A stretch of DNA of 64,000 nt from Marivirga salinae. Lineage in GTDB: Bacteria > Bacteroidota > Bacteroidia > Cytophagales > Cyclobacteriaceae. This document shows positions 43,725-51,887 of the stretch, piece by piece (position 1 is the stretch's first letter; each line of letters starts with the position of its first letter). A program made the position numbers and the translations under genes. The DNA lies in assembly GCF_030503855.1 (NCBI RefSeq), contig NZ_CP129971.1, positions 3,844,001 through 3,908,000 on the forward strand, written 5' to 3'. Under the pieces are notes generated by a model. That model did not search any database. It saw nothing but the letters and a program-made list of their open reading frames with translations, and had not been told where the DNA came from.

Positions 43725-44346
43725 CTAGTTTTTCTTTTAAAGTTTTCACATAGTGTGTCTCGATATACTCGAGTTGGTCGTTTGATAGGTTAAAATGTCG
43801 AAATATGGTTAGTATATGAAATAGGATTGATAAAAGCCCAATGCCGGCTAACAATATACCAGTCATCCAAATACTTGAATTTTCTGTGGGTACCCCAATT
43901 CCAATATAGATAATTGAAGCAAAAATGGAAATCAAGAATACATCAGCAGTTGAAGTCCATAATATTCCGTTTGAGTATACCAACTGACTTTTTGCAGTAA
44001 GCGAGGCATCATTGTCTACTATATTGTAAAAAATGTGCTTTAGTCTTTTTTGTTTCAAGAAATTAATTTGCTCTTGTGAGAGTTCCCTATTGTATATTTT
44101 CAATAATGAGCTTGTGATATTTAAATCTATTTTTCGATGTGAATAATTTGTTATGAAAAATCTAGTGTCGAGCATATTATAAACGGCTCCAAGAACAAAT
44201 GCAGGAATTATTAAAAGGCTATAAGCCAACCACCCTTCGCCAATTTTGTATTCTATTCCCATTTGATAAAATAAGGGAAGAAAAGCAAGAATTAATGCAA
44301 GTCCAGGAATTAATAGTCTCAGAGATTTTAGTGTTTTTCTTTCCAT
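43708..44346 (-). CDS. Membrane protein paired with DndC-like protein
   Basis: 212 residues with two N-terminal membrane helices (LLIPGLALILAFLPLFYQMG, AYSLLIIPAFVLGAVYNML) and two in the C-terminal half (DVFLISIFASIIYIGIGV, MTGILLAGIGLLSILFHIL). A cytoplasmic helical loop lies between them. I know no named family. First gene of the pair with the DndC-like gene. GTTGTAAGCC lies 10 nt before the ATG. Confidence 0.7.
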   Translation of the reverse strand: MERKTLKSLRLLIPGLALILAFLPLFYQMGIEYKIGEGWLAYSLLIIPAFVLGAVYNMLDTRFFITNYSHRKIDLNITSSLLKIYNRELSQEQINFLKQKRLKHIFYNIVDNDASLTAKSQLVYSNGILWTSTADVFLISIFASIIYIGIGVPTENSSIWMTGILLAGIGLLSILFHILTIFRHFNLSNDQLEYIETHYVKTLKEKLDEILQ

Positions 44347-44354
44347 AGTTTAAT

Positions 44355-44490
44355 GGCTTACAACGGTCTCGGGTATGAAACGTAGGGCATTTCGAAGCAC
44401 TTTCCTGTCCGCCCGAAACGAACTTTACTAAGAACCCAAAACTTGCGGAAACCACATCCCGCCCTATGTTTTATACCCATTGTTAGCGCC
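44355..44490. repeat. attC-like palindrome (best copy)
   Basis: Left arm GGCTTACAACGG (44355) with GGGTATGAAACGTAGGGC (44371-44388) pairs with right arm GCCCTATGTTTTATACCC (44461-44478) and ATTGTTAGCGCC (ends 44490); 16 of 18 positions match (or G-T) in the inner stem. Outer boxes resemble integron core sites (GTTAGCGCC; GTTGTAAGCC on the other strand) but deviate from GTTRRRY. The loop of about 70 nt has no ORF. Confidence 0.6.
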
Positions 44491-44502
44491 TGTTTTTTTA
44501 AT

Positions 44503-45210
44503 TCAATAGTCATTTAGGAAGTCGTCAACTTGAAATAGGGTCAACACAGGCATTTCAAAAACCCTGTCTTCCTTCTCGCGCCAAGGCCAAACTCTGCATC
44601 TTGGGTCTCTCGGCACTGTTACAAGTGAAATCGTTTTCATTTCAATATCTTCTGCAATTCCACGGCAAATAATACCATTGTACCATCGGCCTTTAATATG
44701 TGAGCATGCTCTAATGTCTTTATTGCAAATTGAGCATAGCTCTTTCTTAATTAAAATTTCAGGACTAGCATATAGTCCATTCCCAAAATTCTGTCTGTAT
44801 TGATCCAAGAGATCTTCAAGGTTCGAGTAAATTAATTCAACAATTTTAGACTGGATTCTACCCCTTACTGAATCCAACCTATCCTTGGAGTCCCATAATT
44901 TTAACCAAACATTTTCAAGATTTAAATTGTCTTGATCCCATTTATTTTTAAGGGTGATCTTTCCCAATTGAGAGTAGTCTTCAAATGCTTTAAATATTAT
45001 CGCTAAAACGAGAAAGTTGTTGTAGTCATTCTCAGATTCAGCGTGCCAATTTCGTTTGTTTAAAACCTCTTTGTAAGGCAATATAATAGCTTGACATAAA
45101 GCAACAGCTTCTTCTAATTTTCTTTGTTGAATTAAATCATACCACTGCTGAATATAGTTTTCAGCCTGTGAGAGATAGTCCTTTTTGTCTATTTCAATTC
45201 TCTCAATCAT
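44503..45210 (-). CDS. Zinc-knuckle hypothetical protein
   Basis: 235 residues. Helical N-terminal two thirds; C-terminal zinc site LCSICNKDIRACSHIKGRWY, then NGIICRGIAEDIEM (CxxC...CxH...C). This Cx2Cx6CxHx2GxxYxGxxC pattern occurs in several phage- and defence-associated proteins; I cannot name the family. The start overlaps the preceding gene by 8 nt, so the two are a co-translated pair. Confidence 0.65.
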   Translation of the reverse strand: MIERIEIDKKDYLSQAENYIQQWYDLIQQRKLEEAVALCQAIILPYKEVLNKRNWHAESENDYNNFLVLAIIFKAFEDYSQLGKITLKNKWDQDNLNLENVWLKLWDSKDRLDSVRGRIQSKIVELIYSNLEDLLDQYRQNFGNGLYASPEILIKKELCSICNKDIRACSHIKGRWYNGIICRGIAEDIEMKTISLVTVPRDPRCRVWPWREKEDRVFEMPVLTLFQVDDFLNDY

Positions 45211-45691
45211 TATTCTTTAAGTTGTCGAGCACTTTGATTAGTGTCTCAGAGTCTCCTTTATAGCTCAGCTTATTAACGTTTCCATTTTTGTGCATTTTCA
45301 ATTCCAAATGCACTTTTCCTTCTGGTTCTGAAATGGTCTTTTTCTTGGATTTCCTGGAAATTTTGCTTTGAATAAAAGTGGTTAAGACATTAAGAATAAT
45401 GGGAAGAGCAACATTATCTAAAATGAAAATTTGTCCTAGCCAAATATCTGAACCCCTACGTTCTAGAGCTGGAACATCAAGTCCTAAATCATATGAGTTA
45501 GCACATTTAAGTCCTTCTTCCTTGAAAATTTTACTCATGTTCAAAGAGTCGGAAGCTTCAATTAAATTCTCTTTATCAGATACACTATTAAAATTTTCGG
45601 GTAGTACTAAAACTTGAAAGTCTTTTATATCGTCTGCTGATATTCCATGTTGAAGCTCAGTTGTAAGATTTAAGTTTGAATCGTTACTCAT
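45203..45691 (-). CDS. Hypothetical partner protein
   Basis: 162 residues: an acidic N-terminal part (DDIKDFQVLVLPENFNSVSD), one hydrophobic helix (IFILDNVALPIILNVLTTFI) and a C-terminal beta unit (KVHLELKMHKNGNVNKLSYK). No recognised domain. First gene of the zinc-knuckle pair. GTTAGCGCC lies 18 nt before the ATG, the same box as in the attC-like site at 44482-44490. Confidence 0.62.
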   Translation of the reverse strand: MSNDSNLNLTTELQHGISADDIKDFQVLVLPENFNSVSDKENLIEASDSLNMSKIFKEEGLKCANSYDLGLDVPALERRGSDIWLGQIFILDNVALPIILNVLTTFIQSKISRKSKKKTISEPEGKVHLELKMHKNGNVNKLSYKGDSETLIKVLDNLKNND

Positions 45692-45948
45692 AGGTTTCTT
45701 TTTTAATTGGCGCTAACAATTCTATAAAGCAACAAAAGTTACTTTATTCACTAATTCACCGCGAAAAAACAATAAAAGTCATTTTATCCGCAATACACCA
45801 TTTACCTAACCCCAGAAAATTATTTGAATTTGACTTGTAGGTTTTGGTAGTTGATGTACCGTAAATGTATGGGATTTAATTTAAAATACATCCTAAAAAA
45901 GTAGGTGTTGGTCGAAATGTATGATAATACCCTGAATTAACTATACTA

Positions 45949-46495
45949 TTACAATTTCTTATTTGGCTGCTCCATCTCATACAAATCAAAACCCTTCGCC
46001 CAATAGTCTTTCTCTACTTTTAAGAGCTTAAAGCCCATTTTTTCATAGAATTTGTAAGTATGTTGGGAGGTTCTAACTACTATCGTTTCAATATCAGGCC
46101 TTGTATGGATATGCTGAATTCTGTGTTGGGTCAGCTTTCTTCCTATTCCTTTTCCGTGTTCGCTTGGCTTAATAATATCCCATGAAATGAGCATAAATTT
46201 TAGAATCCTCAACATACCAACCGAGGATGAATAAAATTTATCGAATTCCATGTGACCATTGAAAATAAACATATACACATGAAATGACAGCGGTTTTGGC
46301 TTGTGGTTCGTAATTAATGCCGCCTGCTCCTACTATCTCGCCTTGCTCCTCCACTACAAAGTAATCTTCGGTTTCATTCTCAAGGTAATGGACTAATCCT
46401 GCTCTTTCCGTTGTATCAAAATATTGGGGTGTGTTCCCATCAAACAATTGAAGAACGGCTGCTTTGTCGGAGGCTATGTAGGGTCTTATTTTCAA
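45949..46495 (-). pseudogene. GNAT acetyltransferase disrupted by a 97-bp insertion
   Basis: The frame from ATG 46495 gives MKIRPYIASDKAAVLQLFDG and EDYFVVEEQGEIVGAGGINY, then AVIS, and fails at 46238. A second frame resumes with ISWDIIKPSEHGKGIGRKLT (acetyl-CoA loop) and FYEKMGFKLLKVEKDYWAKG. CATGAAATGA occurs at 46181 and 46278; deleting the 97 nt between repeats restores one 150-residue protein with an ideal GNAT junction (AVISWDIIKP). So the gene was intact before a short insertion or duplication. Confidence 0.8.
46181..46287. repeat. 97-bp insert flanked by 10-bp direct repeats
   Basis: CATGAAATGA at 46181-46190 and 46278-46287 bracket the inserted DNA in the GNAT gene. The insert has an internal hairpin (ATCCTC/GAGGAT), no ORF and no clear terminal inverted repeats. 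Confidence 0.7.
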
Positions 46496-46726
46496 GTTTT
46501 ATGGTTACTGAATATGATAATGATATGCTAAAAATATAAACCCCCTTCTTGAAAACCGAATTTCGTTAAGTTTTTAACCGATACTTCATTATGAAAATTA
46601 AAAAAGAAAAAGAATTTTCCAGTATACAGTATTTGAAAAATTTACATGAATTGATTTCTAACTATTTTTTTGATAGTTTTGGCAGAACTATATAGACAAG
46701 TAAAATGATCGCAATCCTCTGTTAAA

Positions 46727-47722
46727 ATGAAGCTAAAATCAATTATCCTTTTAAGCATTTCTATATATCTCCTGATTTTTATGAATCAGTTGCAGGCTCA
46801 AAATGACCTTTTTACAGGGCGCTTGATTGATTCTGAAACAAGAAAGCCAATTGCAAATGCAAAAATTAATTTGGTAGGTGAGGAAGATAGTACTTATTCA
46901 AATATTTTAGGGTATTTTCAAATTAGCGGAGCTGGTAAATCGATTAAAGTTAGTCATATAGGTTATAAAACCGCAACAACTGAATTAAAGGAAAATACAC
47001 CTAAATTCTTAATGCAACTGCCTCCAAAAAAATATATATTAAAAGCTCTGCATTTGGAAGAACTAGTTGAAGTTTCTCAAGAGTCCCTTTCCTATACTGA
47101 GGAGAAAACTGAAAACAGCTATGAAAATAAACCCCAACCTGACCAAATAGCAACTTTTCCAGGGGGATTAAAGGCATTTCATATTTATATTAATAATAGC
47201 TTATATAAAAACAGAGACACACTGGTCGTGCCTTTTGATTTCAAAGTACTATTTACAATTAATGAATCAGGGGAATTAAAGGTAGATAGTATTTTAGGTG
47301 AAATTCAAAAATCTAATGTAATACGATCAATTTTTGAAAACTCTCCGAAATGGAATCCTGCGTTACAAAGTGGATTAGGTGTCCATACATCTTTCGAACA
47401 AGAATTATCACTTCATACAGTTGAACAAGCCGAACCTATCGATGGAATACAAGCTTTTTATAACTATATAATGGAAAAACAAGCCACAAGGTATCCAGTT
47501 GAAGCTCAAAGAATGGGTGTAGAAGGGGTTGTTTACGTACAGATGGATATTGAAAAAGACGGTTCAGTTACGAATGTTTTTGCTGCTAAAGGCATTGGTG
47601 CTGGATGCGATGAAGTAGCTGTTGAACTAGTGAAAAATGGTCCAAAATGGAAAGCGGCTACACAAGACGGTGAAGCTGTTCGCTCCCAAAGAGTAATCCC
47701 ACTTCGTTTCGTATTGAATTAG
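46727..47722 (+). CDS. TonB C-terminal-domain protein with carboxypeptidase-like domain
   Basis: 331 residues, signal peptide (IILLSISIYLLIFMNQLQAQ). Residues about 28-95 form a carboxypeptidase D regulatory-like domain (GRLIDSETRKPIANAKINLV, GYFQISGAGKSIKVSHIGYK). The rest has two TonB-type domains, one degenerate (VLFTINESGELKVDSILGE) and one clear (YPVEAQRMGVEGVVYVQMDI, DEVAVELVKNGPKWKAATQD, RVIPLRFVLN). It lacks an N-terminal anchor helix, so it is not a classical energy transducer. Confidence 0.83.
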   Translation: MKLKSIILLSISIYLLIFMNQLQAQNDLFTGRLIDSETRKPIANAKINLVGEEDSTYSNILGYFQISGAGKSIKVSHIGYKTATTELKENTPKFLMQLPPKKYILKALHLEELVEVSQESLSYTEEKTENSYENKPQPDQIATFPGGLKAFHIYINNSLYKNRDTLVVPFDFKVLFTINESGELKVDSILGEIQKSNVIRSIFENSPKWNPALQSGLGVHTSFEQELSLHTVEQAEPIDGIQAFYNYIMEKQATRYPVEAQRMGVEGVVYVQMDIEKDGSVTNVFAAKGIGAGCDEVAVELVKNGPKWKAATQDGEAVRSQRVIPLRFVLN

Positions 47723-47751
47723 TAACTAATAAAAATTAGGTCTCAAAAGCT

Positions 47752-47768
47752 AACCCAATTTGGGTTTT
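47752..47768 (+). terminator. Short terminator hairpin
   Basis: AACCC / GGGTT with an AATTT loop and a following TTTT, 30 nt after the TonB-like stop. Confidence 0.5.
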
Positions 47769-47798
47769 GTCAATTACTAATTGAAAACTTCAGTTCCA

Positions 47799-47911
47799 AA
47801 ACTACATATATGTCCAGATTATCCAAAATATTGGACATAAGACTTAAACATGTCCAGAAACTGAACAACATTCGTCACTATGTCCAGTTTTTATCAAATA
47901 TTGAACATAGT
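47799..47911. repeat. Cluster of TATGTCCA hairpin repeats
   Basis: 47799-47841 contains TATGTCCA...TGGACATA; 47878-47911 contains TATGTCCAG...TTGAACATAG; ATGTCCAG also occurs at 47850. A 42-bp copy of the first unit lies at 49571-49612. Confidence 0.7.
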
Positions 47912-47991
47912 TCTATTCCAAAGAACGGTAACTTGATTGATTTCTAGTCTTCTTTTAAAATTATCTTTAATCCTCACCTCTTCATCCTGTT

Positions 47992-48870
47992 TCAAATAAT
48001 CTTCCTTTTCCTAAACCATATAAAAATACCGACCGCAATCAATAGCATTAACAGAAGTGTTAGGAAGTAACCGTAATCCGTACGGAGCTCCGGCATATTT
48101 TGGAAATTCATCCCGTATAAACCAGCAATAAAAGTCAAGGGCAGAAAAAATGCAGAAAATATCGTCAGTAATTTCATAACATTATTGCTTTTTTGTGCCT
48201 GAACGGTCATGTATGAATTAAGCAAGGCACTGGCATCTTCTACAACCTCTTCTGTCCGTAACGTCAAATCTAATATGGTATCTTTAACATCCTGTAAATG
48301 ACTGTTTAGCGAACTTTCAACCTTAAATTGATTGAACACAGATTGCATTATTACTAGTAGCTTTTTGGATAACCTTGCTTTGGACTTTTCATAATAGAGC
48401 TTTTCTATAGAAAGATTATCTCCGCCCTTAAGAAAAATACTTTGCTCCAGAGCGTCCATTCGTTCAAACTGTGATTTAATAGGGTTTTCAAATGTGTGGA
48501 GTAAGTCATTGATAATATATAGGACCAATTCATCGGAAGAATCGAAACTTTCAGGCAAATTGTTCAAAAAAGAAAAAGAGGCCCGGTGTACAGTGATTAC
48601 GGCTTGCTTAGTCACAAAAAAGGCAATCTTATTACTAATTTGGCCTACTTCTATGGCTTTTTCATCTTCCGCAGCCGTATAGGCTCGAAGAATCATAAAT
48701 ACATATTCTGAGGTTCTCTCCATTTTTGGTAAATGCCCCGATTCAAGAGAATCTTCAAGGAATCTATTATCTAATGGAAAAGGGAATTCATAGTCTGTTA
48801 GGCTTTCTACTGATGGATTTTCTATATCTATCAATTGGAACTGACCATAGTCTTTTATTCTTTTATTCAT
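47992..48870 (-). CDS. CorA family divalent-cation transporter
   Basis: 292 residues. Long helical cytoplasmic domain, then two membrane helices at the C-terminus with the filter motif in AGLYGMNFQNMPEL (GMN). The last helix YFLTLLLMLLIAVGIFIWF ends in a basic tail RKRKII. It takes up Mg2+ (or Co2+/Zn2+). Convergent with the TonB-like gene. Confidence 0.92.
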   Translation of the reverse strand: MNKRIKDYGQFQLIDIENPSVESLTDYEFPFPLDNRFLEDSLESGHLPKMERTSEYVFMILRAYTAAEDEKAIEVGQISNKIAFFVTKQAVITVHRASFSFLNNLPESFDSSDELVLYIINDLLHTFENPIKSQFERMDALEQSIFLKGGDNLSIEKLYYEKSKARLSKKLLVIMQSVFNQFKVESSLNSHLQDVKDTILDLTLRTEEVVEDASALLNSYMTVQAQKSNNVMKLLTIFSAFFLPLTFIAGLYGMNFQNMPELRTDYGYFLTLLLMLLIAVGIFIWFRKRKII

Positions 48871-49007
48871 ATTTCAAAAAATTCATTTATTCTCTGATTA
48901 AGCCTTTTTTCTTTTCTAGCAGGCTGCGCTAAGTTTTTCAACTATTATTCATTGCCACTGGCAGAATGAGCTAAGAAATGCTGTAAAATCGAAACGTTAT
49001 TATTCGT

Positions 49008-49547
49008 TCAATGGATTAAAGTAGCAATTTCTTTTATATGGATTCCTTCGAAAAACTTCCTTATAGTTTTATCCACCTTCCTTGCTTTTTTTCCAAGCAA
49101 TTTATCCATTTCTTTAGTGGTTAAAACAAAAGAGGTGAAAATAATTGGCTCCTTAGATTTAAAATTCAATTGAGAATAAGATAAATGAGCAGTGGTTATT
49201 CTATAAAAACTGCTCTCAGATAATATTAGTGATTCAAGTTCATTAAGGTAGAATTCTTCGGTTACACCATTTTTATAAATAATTAATCTTTCATTATCAC
49301 CATCATAAATTATTTTTCTGCCCATTTCAATTTTTAAAAATTGAATTAAAAGCCAAAGTCCAAAAATCTCAAACCCAAATAGAATGAAAGCTAAAAAAGC
49401 TATAGAATAGCCTAAGAAATCGTAATGATATCTTTTTTCTAAGGTTAAAGCATCATAACCTAACCATAGCCAAAATATCGCCACAACGATGACGATCAGA
49501 AATAAAAGTACCCATCCAAAATAATCAGGAGTTAGTTTTCTTGTCAT
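49008..49547 (-). CDS. Membrane protein of unknown function
   Basis: 179 residues from the ATG at 49547 (MTRKLTPDYFGWVLLFLIVI); a 21-residue extension is rejected because it runs into a repeat. Two N-terminal helices (VLLFLIVIVVAIFWLWLGY, IAFLAFILFGFEIFGLWLLI) precede a PH-like beta domain. ACAACGG (CCGTTGT on minus) lies just upstream, as for the cassette-like genes at 41.5-45.7 kb. Confidence 0.65.
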   Translation of the reverse strand: MTRKLTPDYFGWVLLFLIVIVVAIFWLWLGYDALTLEKRYHYDFLGYSIAFLAFILFGFEIFGLWLLIQFLKIEMGRKIIYDGDNERLIIYKNGVTEEFYLNELESLILSESSFYRITTAHLSYSQLNFKSKEPIIFTSFVLTTKEMDKLLGKKARKVDKTIRKFFEGIHIKEIATLIH

Positions 49548-49570
49548 TTTACAACGGAAATCAATTATCA

Positions 49571-49612
49571 AAACTAAATATATGTCCAGATTATCCAAAA
49601 TACTGAACATAG
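49571..49612. repeat. Distant copy of TATGTCCA repeat
   Basis: 42 nt matching 47799-47841 with few changes (AAACTAAATATATGTCCAGA start). The two copies bracket corA and the gene at 49008. Confidence 0.7.
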
Positions 49613-49702
49613 TGATCTCTCAAAACACCAATTCTTGAGTAATTTCTAGCTCTTCATCCCACATCCATCACCCTACTTCTAATTCCTATCTCTTATCTAT
49701 TA

Positions 49703-49729
49703 CCGGTCTGACCTTCGGTACTGACCTAA
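49703..49729. repeat. 27-bp dispersed repeat, copy 3
   Basis: Identical to 19087-19113 and 20244-20270, again inside CTTCTAACTCCCA-type low-complexity sequence (49670-49830). Confidence 0.8.
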
Positions 49730-49875
49730 GTGGCATCTTGCATCCATCACCCCTCACCCATCATCCATCATCCAACTTCTAACTCCCATCTTCAAACTCC
49801 CAACTTCTAACTCCCAACTTCTAACTTTTTCCCCCATTCTCTTGCATTTATAAAATCAATCTTTTACTATTGCAC

Positions 49876-49895
49876 TGTATTAGTTAAGTAGTACA
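49876..49895. promoter_or_regulatory. GntR (YtrA-type) operator candidate
   Basis: TGTATTA-N6-TAGTACA is a 7-bp dyad (one mismatch) 14 nt before the first ATG of the ABC operon, which encodes a GntR regulator as its third gene. Confidence 0.6.
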
Positions 49896-49909
49896 CTAAA
49901 TCAGTAATA

Positions 49910-50740
49910 ATGATTGCAATAAAAAATCTAACTTTTAATTACGCCAAAAAGCAACAGCCACTCTTTAATGAACTGGATTGCGAACTGCAAGCAGGCAGCA
50001 TAGTGGGTCTTTTGGGAAAAAACGGAGCAGGTAAAACTACCTTGCTTAAGCTCATGATTGGCTTATTATTTCCTGACAAAGGCGATATCTCTATTTTGGG
50101 GCACGAACCTTCCAAACGACAGCCTTCCCTTTTGCAGGATGTCTTTTTTGTTTCGGAGGAATTTCATCTCCCTTCTATTTCCGTTAAAAACTACGTCAAA
50201 GCGAATGCGGGTTTTTATCCTCGCTTTGATAGCGAGCTACTCCACAGATTGATTAAGGATTTTGAACTACCGGAAACCAAAAGTTTGCAAAAGCTTTCTT
50301 ATGGTCAGAAGAAAAAGTTCTTAATTTCTTTCGCATTGGCTACCAAATGCCGCCTACTGGTGCTCGATGAACCTACAAACGGATTGGATATTCCATCAAA
50401 ATCCATCTTCCGAAAAGTATTGGCAGGCTCTTTGGATGAAGATCAGTTGGTCATCATTTCTACCCATCAGGTGAAAGATGTAGAAAATTTGATCGATAAA
50501 GTATTGATGCTGGATAATGGCAAGTTCATCATGCAAAAAGACTTGTATGAGATCTCCTCTCAGCTCAACTTTTCTACGGTTTCCTCTGCAGAAGGCGAGC
50601 ATGTATTATACAGTGAAATGGTGCCGGGCGGCTTCCGCATCATTACTCCACAGGAAAATGGAAATTCCAATGTTGATATAGAACTATTGTTTAACGCCAT
50701 AGCAAATGGCAATGAAAAACTAAAAAAATATGTCCAGTAA
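49910..50740 (+). CDS. ABC transporter ATPase (YtrB-like)
   Basis: 276 residues: Walker A GLLGKNGAGKTTLLKL, signature KLSYGQKKKFLISF, Walker B CRLLVLDEPTNGLD, H-loop STHQVKDV. Family known from the GntR-controlled ytr export operon of Bacillus. Its stop overlaps the permease start by 11 nt. It likely powers the export of a cell-wall-active compound or lipid. Confidence 0.92.
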   Translation: MIAIKNLTFNYAKKQQPLFNELDCELQAGSIVGLLGKNGAGKTTLLKLMIGLLFPDKGDISILGHEPSKRQPSLLQDVFFVSEEFHLPSISVKNYVKANAGFYPRFDSELLHRLIKDFELPETKSLQKLSYGQKKKFLISFALATKCRLLVLDEPTNGLDIPSKSIFRKVLAGSLDEDQLVIISTHQVKDVENLIDKVLMLDNGKFIMQKDLYEISSQLNFSTVSSAEGEHVLYSEMVPGGFRIITPQENGNSNVDIELLFNAIANGNEKLKKYVQ

Positions 50741-51524
50741 TATATTCAATCTAAAAAGGTTTATAATGTTGGCTAAACAGCATTACATCCAAAACAAAAA
50801 GCTGTTGTTATATGCATCAATAGCTTATATAGGGGTCATTTTTCTGCTGCTTACTATTGTGCAAATGGGCAATGACCGCCAACCGCATGACCTTGAAATA
50901 TTCAGAGGATTTATTTTGGGTTTTGTAGCCGTATTTGGCATTCTCTATACCGGCTATTCTTTCCCTGCCTTCAGAAGCAAGGAAAGCACCATTAATTATT
51001 TGATGCTGCCCAGCTCGGTTCTGGAAAAGTTTTTATTTGAATTGTTTACTAGGTTGAGCATCGTAGTGATTCTGCTTCCGCTCTTATTCTGGGCTACTTT
51101 TCACTTTCAAGGCTACTTCTTCAGTTTATTTACTCCTGAAAAATTTGAAAGCATCGGTTTTGGACAGGTCACTGATTTCGAATTGCCGCAGGATATTCAA
51201 GCGTATCAGTCCTGGTTTATGACGATGATTATGGCCTTGGTAATGTTAGGCTTTGTTTTGCCATTTACGGGCGGGGCCATGTTCAGCAAGCAGCCATTGG
51301 TTAAAACACTATTTGCAGTAGCCTTAATTGTGATTTTTTATGCTGCAGTTACTTTTATTTTATTGGAGACTATGGGATTCGGGAAATACCAGCCAAATGA
51401 GAGTTTGTGGCTGATGCCCCATAGTGAAAAAGGAGCAATGCAATTTTTCGGCACTTTAGCCATCATCGGTAATCTGGTGCTGCTATTTGTAGCCTACAGA
51501 AAATTAAAAGAAAGGGAGGTATAA
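50730..51524 (+). CDS. ABC permease, six-helix type
   Basis: 264 residues with about six membrane helices (LLLYASIAYIGVIFLLLTIV, GFILGFVAVFGILYTGYSFP, LSIVVILLPLLFWATFHF, MIMALVMLGFVLPFTGGA, LFAVALIVIFYAAVTFILL, AIIGNLVLLFVAY). It is the membrane partner of the upstream ATPase; no conserved catalytic motif is expected. Confidence 0.82.
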   Translation: MSSNIFNLKRFIMLAKQHYIQNKKLLLYASIAYIGVIFLLLTIVQMGNDRQPHDLEIFRGFILGFVAVFGILYTGYSFPAFRSKESTINYLMLPSSVLEKFLFELFTRLSIVVILLPLLFWATFHFQGYFFSLFTPEKFESIGFGQVTDFELPQDIQAYQSWFMTMIMALVMLGFVLPFTGGAMFSKQPLVKTLFAVALIVIFYAAVTFILLETMGFGKYQPNESLWLMPHSEKGAMQFFGTLAIIGNLVLLFVAYRKLKEREV

Positions 51525-51525
51525 A

Positions 51526-51885
51526 ATGGAATTTCAAAACGGCAAAAGCATATTTCTGCAGATAGCGGACAGCATTACCGACAAGGTAGTGAGTGGCGAA
51601 TTTCCCGCAGGCAAGAAAATACCCTCAGTGCGGGAGTTAGCGGCTGAAATGGGGGTGAATCCGAATACTATTATGAGAACTTACAGTGAACTACAAGCTA
51701 TGGATATTATTGAAAACCAAAGAGGCATTGGCTATTTCGTCAATGAAAATGCCCCTAAAATTATTTTGGAGGGCAAAAGAGAAGAATTCTTTAATCAGGT
51801 TTTACCTGAATTTCTGAAACAAGCACAGCTATTGGGCATTAGCGCCACGGAATTGAAAAAACATATTGAAAAAATTAATTCATAG
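51526..51885 (+). CDS. GntR family regulator (YtrA-like)
   Basis: 119 residues with the short YtrA layout: wHTH VSGEFPAGKKIPSVRELAAE, MGVNPNTIMRTYSELQAMDI, RGIGYFV, then a 40-residue helical tail, no large effector domain. It starts 1 nt after the permease stop. It probably represses its own operon through the dyad at 49876-49895. Confidence 0.9.
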   Translation: MEFQNGKSIFLQIADSITDKVVSGEFPAGKKIPSVRELAAEMGVNPNTIMRTYSELQAMDIIENQRGIGYFVNENAPKIILEGKREEFFNQVLPEFLKQAQLLGISATELKKHIEKINS

Positions 51886-51887
51886 AT

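Noticed and set aside
44219..44455. Minus-strand 78-codon ORF across the attC-like palindrome
   Set aside because: Reads through the palindrome and out of frame with the membrane protein; no family features.
42657..45691. Complete Dnd or Ssp phosphorothioation system
   Set aside because: Only a DndC-like gene is present; the neighbours do not match DndB, D, E or SspB-E.
47799..47911. CRISPR array
   Set aside because: Repeats are irregular in length and spacing and hairpin-based, and no cas genes are present.
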